A stretch of DNA of 64,000 nucleotides from Carettochelys insculpta (taxonomy: Eukaryota; Chordata; Testudines; Carettochelyidae). Position numbers and translations under genes: made by a program. Below the pieces are notes generated by a model, which saw nothing but the letters and a program-made list of their open reading frames with translations, had not been told where the DNA came from and ran no database searches. The DNA is taken from NCBI RefSeq assembly GCF_033958435.1, contig NC_134152.1:25332001-25396000 (forward strand), in the 5' to 3' direction. How positions within the stretch are numbered: position 1 is the first letter of the stretch; every line of letters begins with the position of its first letter. This document shows positions 32,481-43,790 of the stretch, in pieces.

Positions 32481-34563
32481 GCAGCAGCTGCAGGGTATTT
32501 GGGTTATGTCCATGTGGCATTACCCTGAGACTAGGTAGGATAATGATCTGGTGAGAGGTAACTTCTCAGTTTGCTCACGGTAAAATTAATGGATGCGATA
32601 GCCACTGGGGTGGCGAATGGATCCGTGCTCCTCTTCTCAATGGCAGTAAATTAAAATATACATACGCACACTGCTTGCACTCAGGGTTTCAAAGGGCAGT
32701 GCAGCTCCCTTACATTTTACTGTTCAAAAAAGAAAATTACAGCTCTTCCCTGAATGCGGAATTGTAAGTAAGAAAAGCAGCTGCTGTGTAATAGCTGTAC
32801 TGAATTTATTTTAAAATAGAACCACATATCATTTAAGAAGCACTTTTGTTTCTTATTAACACCCCAGCGAGCAAATAAATATGTTCAGTAGAAAACAGAG
32901 ACTATTTGTGGTGGTGGCATTTTGTAGGCTTCCAAATATGTCAAAACTGGTAGCTGGAAATAAAAGTAATATGTTTTGTGTCGGTAAACAAATGTGGGTT
33001 CTAACAAGTCATTTACAAGTCTGGGGCAACAGCTATGTCAGATAGAATGAAAGCTTCCGTGATATAATTCAGGTGTCACCAAAGCGATAAGAAAATAACA
33101 CGTTGGAACTAGGCTTGTTATTTTCCCCCAAGCCAACAAATATAGAACACAAGACAGAGCAGTAAAATATTAACTTCTCTCAGAAGCAGAGAGATGGACT
33201 TCAAAGGTCATAACATAGTCCATAATATCCAGGTATAAACTGGATTTCAACCTTCAGGGTCTGACTTTTGACACAACATTTTTTCTGCTGAATTATTTTT
33301 GACATTCCAAATCCCAGTGCTTCTGTCTTTAACTTTTAATGCATTGGGTTTCATCTATGAATTGACTGCCCACTGCTTAGAAACTTGAATGGATGAAAAA
33401 TCAAAAGGTCTGTCTTTAATACAACAGCACCCTCTTTCAAACCCAGTGACACAGTAATGTTTAAACAGCTTCATTGTGCCATGCAAAAGCTCTGTCAAGC
33501 GATGTGGAGCAACCAGCCTGGATTTGAATCTTTAATGATATATGCAAATGTTTTCATTTTTGACACCAAGCTTACAGTAATGTATCACAATTAAAACCAA
33601 ATTTAAAGTTCAGTAGTTTAAGATAGCTTCCAGATTCTCTGCAAAATCTCTGTCATTAGCATATGACAACAATGTGTGACATGTATTTTAATGATGACTA
33701 AAGATATAATTGACCCCTGCAATCAAAGCATGTGATAGCAATGTAATCTCCAATACAACTGCTGCTCTACTTGTTCCTATTAGTTATTGCTCCCAAGATT
33801 TAAACAATTAAAATCAAATTTAATATTAATTCATAAAGTTGTTTGTTATAACAATTGCTTAAAGCTAAGCAAGCTTTCTTGCAAACATGGGCTATAGAAT
33901 TTGGATGTAGGACGTAGTCAAAAGTCATTTCACTTCCTTTGAGCCCATAGGAATAATAATGCAAAGAAAAATATGAAAGTACAATATCTGAATGTAACAT
34001 CACAATTATCAAATAATTTCAGGACATAGTCATTGTTAAATAAAGATGTGGGATAACATTTATATTTTTGTCTCAAATGTGTCCATGTTGTTTTTGACAG
34101 GTCTAAAATAAATTTAAAAATGGATTTTTTTTACATAGCACCCTCGATGAAAAAATAAAATATACTACAACCACCTCAAATTCAATCAACAACCTTTTAG
34201 AGCTTTAGAATAGCTATATGCAATATAACACTGAGTTAAAAAATTTTATAAGGATCTGATCCAATGTCTATTGGAGTCAATGGGATCTATGCCACTGACT
34301 TCAATGGTCTTTGGATCAAACACTAATAATTTAGGTCATAACTCTGTTCCCACTGAGGTCAAGGACAAAGCTCCCCATAGCTTCACTGAAAGTGGAAGCA
34401 GGCCTGTAATCCACAGCAGGGACAAATTGAAACCCTTCTCTCACATCTATGTTGTTTGCTTTTCGCATCATTGCGTTTCAGAGCCTTCTTTTAAGTTACT
34501 CAATGGAGAACTGGGAGATAAAAAATACTAATACTTCTCTCTCTCTCTGCTTTTTTGTGGTAG
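32325..34563 (+). other. FAM20C: FAM20C intron 1
   Basis: The 2.24-kb intron begins GTGAGT and ends in a pyrimidine-rich tract with a CT repeat (CTCTCTCTCTCTGC, about 34536-34550) before the TAG acceptor. It splits the Trp186 codon (phase 2). The interior is AT-rich. It shows no complete transposon, only an old dispersed motif with paired GTCAATGG/CTTCAATGG words at about 34270-34315. Confidence 0.9.
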
Positions 34564-34742
34564 GCAAAATGAAGGTAATGAAGATGAAGAATTTTTACCC
34601 ACTGGAGAAACTTCTGTAGATTCCTATCCAAACTGGTTAAAATTCCACGTTGGTATTAATCGATATGAGTTGTATTCCAGACACAATCCTGCAATTGAGG
34701 CTTTGCTGCACGACCTGGTCTCCCAGAAGATAACCAGTGTTG
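34564..34742 (+). CDS. FAM20C: FAM20C exon 2
   Basis: This 179-bp exon encodes residues 186-245 and the first base of codon 246. It starts with an acidic stretch (NEGNEDEEF), then carries the strongly conserved family block [20 protein letters not shown] and [20 protein letters not shown], which leads into the kinase N-lobe. It is flanked by the acceptor TAG and the donor GTAGGT. Joining to exon 1 restores Trp186 without a stop, and joining to exon 3 makes an Ala codon, so the phases agree. The match to FAM20C rather than FAM20A/B is clear from the [19 protein letters not shown] wording. Confidence 0.95.
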
Positions 34743-34892
34743 GTAGGTTCAGATACATAGTTTTATGACTGTTTACTTATTCAAGACCTTGTTTCTGTCT
34801 TACATTAATGACTATTTTCCATCACTTATATTTGATGTTCATAAAATCTTGCCTCCTAGCAACATTAAAGCCTGCACTTATTTTTCTTCAAA

Positions 34893-34985
34893 AACAACAG
34901 CGAATCCTGTGGCACCTTAGAGATTAACAAATTTATTACCTCATGGGCTTTTGTGGGTAGAAACCCACTTCATCAGGCAGGTTGG
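34893..34985 (-). repeat. Penelope-like terminus fragment, antisense
   Basis: AATCCTGTGGCACCTTAGAG, then ATTAACAAATTTATTACCTC, then GTGGGTAGAAACCCACTTCA is the antisense PLE terminus, including a stem-forming GTGGG/CCCAC pair. It lies only about 150 bp after the exon 2 donor. Confidence 0.7.
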
Positions 34986-35357
34986 AGTAGAAATTACAAA
35001 GGCTTTAGAAAGATATATTGCCAGTTCCATGTGCCATGAATATTTGAGAAGCTGATTGTTCTGCTGTGGATGCTAGCAAGATTGTAGCTACAAAGCGTAT
35101 TAGGTCAGATTCATCCCTGAGTTAATCCTGTTGACTTCTGAGAGTTTACAGTTACAACACGGTTGAAAGTTGCTCATTAAACTGTAAGAAACAGGTTGAG
35201 TTTTTCAAAAGTCTGATTTTTTGTATATGACATTTCTCAACAAAGAATTTGGTGTTAAAATAATTGGGGTGGGAAGTGGGCAGGGAGGGGAGAATGCTGC
35301 GCAACATCTTCACCTAAAGAAGTCATTTGACGAATGAAGCAGTGTCTCTATAAATCT

Positions 35358-35930
35358 TAATAACAGAGTTAGTTTGTTTGTCTGTATTCTAACAAAACAT
35401 ACCAGCAGTCATGTAGTGCTTTAAAGACTAACAAAATAATTTATTAGGGATGAGCTTTTGTGGGACAGACCCACTTCTTCAGATCAACAGCATTTCCGGT
35501 ACGGACTGACAGTTATATAGTACTGAGGTCCAAAAAAGTGAAATAAAAACCAACAAATCAGATGCATGGAGCTGAAGTTGGGGGGGAAGTAGGGGGAGAT
35601 AGTGAGTGTCTTGGCTGAGATCATTACGAATACCAAAGGAAGGGAAACAGTCCTGGTAATGTATGAGATAATTGCTATCTTTACTGAGACCGAGTGGTAA
35701 TGTATTAAATTTGAGAAGGAACTCCTGTTCACACATCTCCCTTTGTAATCTGCTGTTAAAGTCTCTTTGTTGTAGGACGCATATTTTCAGATCTTGAACA
35801 GAATGGCTCACTCCATTGAAATGCTCACTGACAGGTTTATGGTTATTAAGATTCCTAATGTCTGGTCTGTGCCCATTCATTCTTTGGCAAAGTGTTTGCC
35901 CTGTTTGTCCCATATCCATAGTAGAGGAGC
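35358..35930 (-). pseudogene. Penelope-like retroelement, GIY-YIG endonuclease tail plus 3' UTR
   Basis: The minus-strand frame (35919-35479) encodes the C-terminal half of a PLE GIY-YIG endonuclease. It contains a GQTGQTLCQRMNGHR block, HKPVSEHFN, a VLQQRDFNSRLQREMCEQEF helix with its catalytic-type Glu, and KFNTLPLGL. The GIY/YIG tyrosines at the start are lost (MDMGQTG replaces the expected Y-x-G-Q-T-G), and no RT domain is present upstream, so it is dead and 5'-truncated. Downstream in sense comes CTGAAGAAGTGGGTCTGTCC, then CCACAAAAGCTCATCCC, then TTTGTTAGTCTTTAAAGCAC. These are the same terminal blocks found as free short copies across the window, and they tie those copies to Penelope-like elements. 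Confidence 0.8.
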
Positions 35931-37349
35931 ATTGTCAGTCTGCCTTGTGCTCCAGTATTGCTGTAGATTTAAGCTCCAGAGCTGCAGTTTTTGTGCATCC
36001 AGATCTATCACTGATTTCAAAGAGACTGAAACAAGCATCAGGATAACTGGATGGCGTCTTTAGTTCAACTCTGTTTATTCTGTTTATAAACCCATGTCTC
36101 AGATACTACTACGCTGACCATTCTGGATATTTAATGGCCCGGAACACATGGAAATATTTGCTAGGGAATCGATTAATGTTAGTTTTAGGTGCTCTTGAAT
36201 TCAGCTTTATAGTTAAAACAAAACAAAACAAAAGGGGGCCTTGGCATTCTGAACCAGGCAATGTAATTTTATTTCTGGTGGTTGACAATTGTAATTTGTC
36301 TAGTCGTTTTTATGTGCTTCAAGGCACATACAGAATTAAGCAATTTCTATTAAATACCAACTCCTGAAGCACTCCTCACCTTTTCAAAAGGATGAAATTG
36401 TAGAAGCTGTACAAAACTGCTGCTAATCAATATCTCAGCTACCAGATAAGGTCACTGGGCTTTCACTCCGCAGCTTTATTCAGTAAAGAGCCTCATTGGC
36501 TTCCATGTGAATTTTGCCCGGGTAAATCAGCACCGCTAGGCCAAATGCTTATGTTTTCCATCTCACGAACCATAGTTTTTCTCCAAACAGTGCTATAAGA
36601 AAGGTGAATCCTTGATCCAAAGGAGAGATTGATTTACCTAGTCATGATAGCAGGAGCGACGATTTGGGGAAGGCCACGTGGATGGAATTCAATCCTATGC
36701 AGAGAGACATAAGTGGAATTTAATAGTGTGTAGACCTTGTGCTCTGCTTAGTGGGGAATTTCACCCAAAGAGAGCAGCTTTCCAACCATGAGGCCTTAAC
36801 AGGATGTCCAGATTCAATGTACTGAACGATCAAATTGACAGATGCATAAACAATTGCCAGTGGCATGAGCCTGTGTGCTGGTCTTCTGCTCCACCTCTAG
36901 AACGTGAGTGTGTTAAGGAGCTCAGGTTAGAGAACCGTGCACTGTATGCGCCCTCTTTAGATAACATCTAACGTAATGAAAATAGTGGTCATTGTCTACA
37001 GTCAGTGGAATACATTCTAGGTCACTTTTACTGGCTTGTTGTGGGGAATGTAAGTCCCTTTCCCTGATCCGCTCACTCAGTCAGGAATGATGTACAGAAT
37101 ATTCATCTTGCATTTGGACTGCAGGATGAGGAGAGCTCCTTATTAAGTTGCTTTTAGGCATTTCTCATTTAACTACCGGGAGAAAGTAGAGAAAGCGATG
37201 TAAAACTGTGCCACCTCTTAGTCCTCCCATACTCCTGAGAATGGTGATATCACCTTGCAGAACTTCAGGGCAACAATTTTGCTTACCCCCAGGTGCTTGA
37301 AGACTTTGCACGTGAAACACTTGGCCAGCTGGATTTTGATTTGCTCTAA

Positions 37350-37745
37350 GGCCATGTCTACACTAGAGGGTTTTGTTGACAAAACTGGAGTTCTGGGAGC
37401 ATCCAGATTCCCAAGGCATTCTGTCAACAGCATATCACCAGAATGCAGCATGTCTGTTGATGGTCTTATCCCATTCCCCACAGGGCATAATGCCAGTCTG
37501 GACATTCCGAGGGGCCCTCTGTCGACAGACGGCTTCTGGGACACTGGGCAGCCCTGTCTGCTGTGCTTTCAGTTGACCGTTTTGTTGAGAGAGTGGCCAG
37601 ACAGTCCAGCCGCTCTCTGTCGACGGAGCAGATTTCTCTTACAATCTGCTTCACAATTTGGACAAGATCTGTCGACAGAAGTTTGGTCAGAAATATCCTC
37701 CTACAGAAACTTCTGTTGACAGATTGGTGTAATCTAGACATAGCC
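37350..37745. mobile_element. 396-bp miniature transposon with GTCGACAG repeats, TAA TSD
   Basis: The ends are GGCCATGTCTACACTAGAGG and TGTAATCTAGACATAGCC, with a perfect TAA duplication at 37347-37349 and 37746-37748. The interior repeats GTCGACAG, or its decayed forms GTTGACAG and TGTTGACA, many times in both orientations. ORFs of up to 154 codons overlap it on both strands because of internal symmetry. It shares ends and the interior GTCGACAG word with the element at 57076-57507. Confidence 0.85.
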
Positions 37746-39474
37746 TAAGAGTATCATTTATCTCTCCACGTGCATCTGGACTATAGTGGCCTTTCATATT
37801 GCACTGATGAATAGCCAAGCTTCGAAATGTACTGAAATATAGTTATTTCTCCAAGTTATAAATACAGAGTATGTTGCTTGTACAGAGGAATACCATGGCT
37901 TGCAGCATGCTCAGATGTGAACATTATGTAATGCTTATCCATAGATGATAAAATATAACCTTATTTACTTCATAGATAGTAATTTGGCTTGTGAATGAAG
38001 GAGGAGAGCTTACTTCTGTCCTGTCAACTGACTCTCTCTGTGCTCTTGGACATGTTGCTTAATCTCCCTTTGCCTCAGCTCCTATAAGCAAAATGTTTAT
38101 AAAAAATTACAAGTGAAAAATTCCAGCCCTGATGGTGCCAGTGGAAAGTTTGCCATTGACTTCACTGGGGTCTTGATTTCCGCCCCCCCCCATATTTCTT
38201 GTAGGTAGTGGCACTAACAGCCACCATGGGCCTGGGAACAAGGTGGGAGCGGGGCCAGGCTCCCCACTCTTGGAAGGGTGGAAGGGGCAGGGCCTAGGGC
38301 AATCAGCCCTGCCCCCATCTCACGTGCCCTCAGCTGCAGTGGCCAGAGCTCTGGGCCATTTTGGAAGGCTGGCCCTGGGGCAACTGTCCTCTTTGTCAGC
38401 TCCCGCCCACATGTCTTGTAAAGCCTTAATTAATTAATTAAGGATTTGTTAGGGCTTTGAGATCCTCAGGGTAAAGTGCTACATATGCCCAAAATCATAT
38501 TTATTGTACTAGGTGTTTTGTATGGGATATTTTGTTACATATTTGTACAGTGTTTTGCACGATAGGGTTGTGGCCTCAAGATGTGGCTTCAGTAAAATTC
38601 TAAATAAGAGTAATTTACATGTGGCACTTTGGACATAAAAACATACTAAACAATGCACGTCATTGGATAGTGCTCCTTAATCACAGAAGTGAATGGAAAA
38701 ATAGGAAAATATCAAGAGGCCGTAAAAATAGATTTAAGGTAACCCTTCAAAATGAGCTGATAAAATCAGGGGCCTAATTCTGGTTAGAGGGCTGCCTGCA
38801 TCAGGATGGTAGAATCAAGATGCCCAAATCGCTACCAGCACAAGTCATGTGTGTTGCTCAGTGAAAGGGTTATAGCAAGGCTTGAAGGAAAAAAAAAAAA
38901 CTTCTTTATAGTTTTAATATTTTTGTTGAAGAGTGCAGTATGTTTTGCTTTTCATTGCAAATTCTTAAGGCTTTTTAATATACATGTATAAACATCTCAT
39001 TTTTCACATTTAGTGCATAGAACTTTTGAATGGACGAATAAAGTCTGACTTGTGTTATCAAAGAACACGAATGATCACTAGGTTGCCTTTCATGATCCTG
39101 CCCATATTCCAGGTTAATTTGTATGCTTCCTTCGGTGGTTTAGTTTTGAAAGAGAGCTAAGAAGATGACTACTAGGCTAAAAGTATCTGAGAATACTGCC
39201 TGAGAATCACCATTTTCTTTTGACGTTCAGTGCAATTAGATGGATAGAATCCTAGAAGTTAAATGCAAAAGTCCTATTAGCATATTCAGTCTTTTTCGTA
39301 CAAGAAATATTGTCTTCAGCAGGTTTTCTAATATTTGGGTATGCTCTGTATAGGTTTTACTGGGCTTATGTGGTGTTGATATTGTTTGCAACCTGAATTG
39401 TTGCTAAACTGCCATCTTAGGCAAGTCAAAAGTATCTGCTTAATTTTATTAACTAAGAAGTGGCATGTCCAAAT

Positions 39475-39622
39475 GAAACAAACAAGCAGTTATAGAGCAC
39501 TTTAAAGACTAACAAAATAATTTATTAGGTGATGGATAAATTATTTTGTTAGTCTTTAAATTGTTATATGACTGCTTGTTTGTTTTGTTAGAATACAGAC
39601 TAACATGGCTATCTGTTTGTTA
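39475..39622. mobile_element. 148-bp inverted-dimer Penelope-like terminus, 11-bp TSD
   Basis: The left half is antisense (AGAGCACTTTAAAGACTAAC, AAAATAATTTATTAGGTGAT). The right half is sense (TAAATTATTTTGTTAGTCTT, GACTGCTTGTTTGTTTTGTT, CAGACTAACATGGCTATCTG). The pair is flanked by the perfect direct repeat CATGTCCAAAT at 39464-39474 and 39623-39633. The inversion lies within the TTATTAGGTGAT region, upstream of the hammerhead-like stem, so this dimer lacks the ribozyme-like core. Confidence 0.82.
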
Positions 39623-40221
39623 CATGTCCAAATAGACCACTGGATCAATCAAAATTGCTTGCAAGATTCTGTCACCCATACATAAAATGAAAATGGCGAG
39701 AGAAGCAATTACTGCATAGTTCACAAGAGCACAGAGCATTAAGATGACATTTCCAGGGGGTTAAAGTTTAAATGGAACAAATCCATTGATGGTGGCACTA
39801 TGGAAAATGGAACACGGACATTTCAAATAGCTCCCACAGTGACATCCAGAGGTGGCCTTGAAAAGCACAGGGTTAAAGCTACCTTAAAGACAAATATATA
39901 TTCAAAGTCCTACATATCAGTATTCTGTTCAGTGCAAAAGGCCAAAGAGTGCTCTCATTTAATCCAACGCAAAACTTCTGGTGACTTAAAAGGAACAGGA
40001 CTTGTGCCTAAACATTAATATAATCTGTTGAATATTGAAACCCAGATATCCAAAAAGGTGGATGCATATATGCAGGCACAACTGCACACCTCCTTTGCAT
40101 TCAGAACTACCCTTATTGCCCACACAAATGACTGTAATTTGCCTTTCTCTTGCCCACTTGCATGTGTAGCATCACAGCAGCAGCATGAGCAGTTTAACTA
40201 GAAGTGCAGTATGGCATACAT

Positions 40222-40832
40222 CAATGTGTCTCAATCTTTTTTTATGAAGCACCCCTTTAAAAAAAACATCATAAATACCCACGGTAGCTACGATTTGCAG
40301 ACACACAATTTTTATTTCTACTGTTGCAACACCCAACTTAATCGTAATTGATTGGTTGGAAGAAATTTCCATCATACTTATGGGCTACGTCTACACGTGC
40401 ACGCTACATCGAAATAGCTTATTTCGATGTAGCGACATCAAAATAGTCTATTTCAATGAATAACGTCTACACGTCCTCCAGGGCTGGCAACGTCGACGTT
40501 CAACTTTGAAGTAGGGCGCTATTCCCATCCACTCATGGGGTTAGCAACTTCGACGTCTCGCCACCTAACGTCGATTTCAACTTCGAAATAGCGCCCAACA
40601 CGTGTAGCCGTGACAGGCGCTATTTCGAAGTTGGCGCCGCTACTTCGAAGTAGCGTGCACGTGTAGACACAGCCATGATCATACAAAAAGGATAAATAAA
40701 AAAAATTAGATGAACATAAATAAGTCCAATTTTTATGAATATAAAAAGGTTGAGAAACATTGAGTTAATGCATCCTCTGGAAAAGCTCTGTGTACCCTCA
40801 GGGGTACATGTGCTCCTCATTGAGAAACACTG
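40222..40832. mobile_element. hAT-like element carrying a nested transposon
   Basis: The left end CAATGTGTCTCAATCTTTTT and the right end CTCATTGAGAAACACTG form a hAT-type terminal inverted repeat. The flanks GCATACAT (40214-40221) and GCATAGAG (40833-40840) match at six of eight positions, consistent with an old 8-bp duplication. Removing the nested element (40383-40674) leaves about 320 bp. An internal AAAGGTTGAGAAACATTG near 40744-40763 repeats the terminal wording. Confidence 0.7.
40383..40674 (+). mobile_element. Copy C: 292-bp internal-deletion form of the 711-bp transposon, ATG TSD
   Basis: The first ~125 bp match the left end of copy A (GGCTACGTCTACACGTGC, CGACATCAAAATAG, GTCCTCCAGGGCTGGCAACG). 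The last ~165 bp match its right end (GAAGTAGGGCGCTATTCCCA to CACGTGTAGACACAGCC). The G+C-rich centre is missing. The fusion near 40508 joins points that both contain ACTTYGA-like microhomology. ATG is duplicated at 40380-40382 and 40675-40677. Confidence 0.9.
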
Positions 40833-41852
40833 GCATAGAGCAGCTTGATGCATCCCTTCAGTAGCTGAGGGCCTGATCTTGCTCCCATTAAAATCAACAT
40901 GAGTTTTGCCACTGGCTTGCATGTGAGCAAATCAACTTCTGTTGAGGATTTTTTTTTTTTTAATTCCCTGGTTGAAAGGCCTTGGGAACATTACCTGATT
41001 CAGTTCATTTCTAAAGTCTATGATGCATTCAATTTGTGCAGGCAATAATTAGAAAGCTAGAGCACAAAATTACTGATGTGGTAGATAAACGGTACAATTA
41101 ACGAAGGTAGACACTAGCTAAACAGCAAAATAAAAGACAGTGTTCTGAATACTGAACCAAGATCCTGGTTCTCAATAAAATGATAAATATCTTGTTAAAA
41201 GGCAAGAAAAGAACATTGAGAAAACATGATGAAATTTAGCATCACTGATTTATTGTATGAAAAAAACCAATGCATCCACCGAGAATCAGCAGACTGATTA
41301 AATTTACAGGCCCGACTGGGGATGCGTGGGGGCGAAGACCTTAAAAATGTATGACGAAGACTCTGGAATTTTTACCAGATCTTTCTGTCTTTTAAATCTG
41401 CCTTTATCATCTTGAAAACCTTTAAAAATTATTTAACAGCAGTGGCTGAGCAACAACAAGTTAATAAGCGATTGGGGCTTGAATTTGTTTTGAAATTTGT
41501 TGCTTATGACAGCTGGTATGAATACAAGCATCTAGGTGGTGCTGACTGCTGTCTGCTCGTGAGGTTGACCTGTTTAAGTTAGACTTAGGTCTGATTTACA
41601 GAGTTGGAATCTAGGTGGATTTAGATGTTGATTTGAAATTTCCCCAATTTCGGTATTGTCACTTCACAAATTTTCCCTCAGTCCCGCCTCTCTCATATGT
41701 CTGCAGCACAAAAATACATGGAATCAGTGACACTAGAGCTATTTTTAGGATGGGGTTACTGAGTTGAATCTGCCTCTACACCTGTTTGAGTCCCCCACCG
41801 TCACATGTAAGGTTGACAACTCCCCTGGACTGGACACTAAAGCCTGGAGGGC

Positions 41853-43284
41853 TTTAACCTAGGTTCAATGGGGACAGGGGAGCAAAGCCCACAGGTAAGT
41901 GGAGAAGATGGAGACCTAGGAGATGGGTCAGAAATGGGAGGGAGCACAGGCTATAATGGCAGAGAAAAAGGAGGGTCAGGGCAAAACTGGGAGGCAAGAT
42001 CAAACCAATATCTTAGATGCCTATATACACATGCAAGAAGTATGGGTAATAAGCAGGAAGAACTGGCAGTGCTAATAAATAAATACAACTCTGACATTGT
42101 TGGCATCACAGAAACTTGGTGGGATAATACACGTGATTGGAATGTTGGTATGGAAGGGTACAGCTTGCTCAGCAAGGATAGACGGGGGAAAGGGAGGAGG
42201 TGTTGCCTTGTATATTAAAAATGTACACACTTGGACTGAGGTGGAGATGGACATAGGAAAAGGATGTGTTGCGAGCCTCTGGATTAAGCTAAAAGGGGTA
42301 AAAATCAAGGGTGATGTCCTGCTAGGACTCTACTACAGGCCACCTACCCAGATGGAAGAGGTGGATGAGGCTTTTTTTGAACAACCAACAAAGTCATCCA
42401 AGGCCCAGGATTCGGTGGTGATGGGGACTTCAATTATCCAGATATATGTTGGGAAACTAACACAGCGACACATAGACTGTCCGATAAGTTCTTGGACTGC
42501 ATTGGAGACTTTTTATTTCAGAAGGTTGAAAAACTTACTGGCGGGGGAAGCTGTCCTAGATTTTATTTTAACAAATAGGGAAGAACTGATTGAGAATCTG
42601 AAGGTGGAAGGCAGCTTGGGTGAAAGTGATCATGAAATCATAGAGTTCACAATTTTAAGGAAGGGTAGAAGGGAGAACAGCAAAATAGAGACAATGGATT
42701 TCAGGAAGGCGAATTTTGGTAAACTCAGCTGGCATGTTGGGTCTACCAGGTGGGAAGCAAGACCGAGGGGAAAAGCAACGGAGGAGAGTTGGCAGTTTTT
42801 CAAAGGGACATTATTAAGGGCCCAAAAGCAAGCTATTCCTCTCCTTAGGACAGATAGAAAATATTGCAAAAGACCACCTTGGCTTAACCAGGAGGTCTTG
42901 CGGGATCTCAAAATAAAAAAGGAATCATATAAAAAATGGAAACAAGGACAAATTACGAAGGATGAATATAGGCAAACAACACAGGAATGCAGGGGCAAGA
43001 TTAGAAAGGCAAAGGCACAAAATGAGCTCAAATTAGCTACAGGCATAAAGGGAAGCAAGAAGACTTTTTATAAATACATTAAAAGCAAGAAGAAGACCAA
43101 GGATAGGGTAGGCCCATTGCTCAGTGAGGAGGGAGAAACAGTAACGGGAAACTTGGAAATGGCAGAGATGCTTAATGACTTCTTTGTTTTGGTCTTCACT
43201 GAGAAGTCTGAAGAAGGAATGCCCAACATAGTGAATGCTAGTGGGAAAGGGGTAGGTTTAGAGGCCGCTGAGATGGGAAAGTAG
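41853..43284 (+). pseudogene. CR1 LINE, endonuclease-linker part, 3'-truncated
   Basis: The copy begins at the same base wording as the 17101 CR1 (TAGGTTCAATGGGGA). It encodes the endonuclease and the linker before the RT. Blocks include [63 protein letters not shown] and [20 protein letters not shown], ending [20 protein letters not shown] frameshift near 42185 and a compensating pair between about 42424 and 42545 disrupt the DFNYP endonuclease block. It stops before the RT, unlike normal 5'-truncated CR1 copies, so its 3' part was lost by deletion or rearrangement. Confidence 0.9.
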
Positions 43285-43289
43285 AGGGC

Positions 43290-43790
43290 TCTACATGCTG
43301 CCCTCACCAACAGGCGCCATCCCCATACCTCCCATTGGCCGGGAATGAAGAACCACAGTCAAGTGGGTGCTGCTGGGGCAATGCCTGCAGGCAAGGGCAG
43401 TGCATGGAGTTGCCTACGTCCACCCCTCCTGAGAGCTGCTGCTGGATGTGCCGGACAGAAGCAACATGGGACCAGGGCAGGCGGGGAAGCTGCACTAGTC
43501 CCACTGTGCTACTGACTGGAAACTGCCTGAGACAAGTAGTGCCTGAATTGAGCCCACAGCCCAAATCCCTCCTGCACCCAAACCCCTGCCCTGATCCCTC
43601 TCCCACTCCAACCCCCTGCCCTGAACCCCTTCCCACACCCAGCCACCTGCCCTGAACTTCCTCCCACACCCCAAGCCTGCTTCCACATCCCAAGCCTTTG
43701 CCTGAGCCGTACTTCCATTGCCTGCCTTATAATTTCCCTATTCAGCTGTGACCCTTGTGCCAAAAAGTTTGCTCACCACTTTGTTGAGAG
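43290..43790. repeat. hAT-like dispersed element, right end visible
   Basis: CATTGGCCGGGAATGAAGAA and a C-rich stretch of repeated CCCTGCCCTGAACCCC-like wording lead to the terminus AAAAAGTTTGCTCACCACTT. It abuts the truncated CR1, so it may mark the event that removed the CR1 3' part. Overlapping ORFs (for example 43304-43693 on the minus strand) are low-complexity Gly/Gln/Leu-rich and are not genes. Confidence 0.5.

Noticed and set aside
37255..37719. 154-codon ORF overlapping the TAA-flanked element
   Set aside because: Most of it lies within the miniature transposon with mirror-image frames on the other strand; symmetry explains the open frames.
43304..43763. Gly/Trp/Gln-rich minus-strand ORFs of 63-129 codons
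   Set aside because: These are translations of a C-rich repetitive tract (CCCTGCCCTGA-like units) in a hAT-like element, not proteins.
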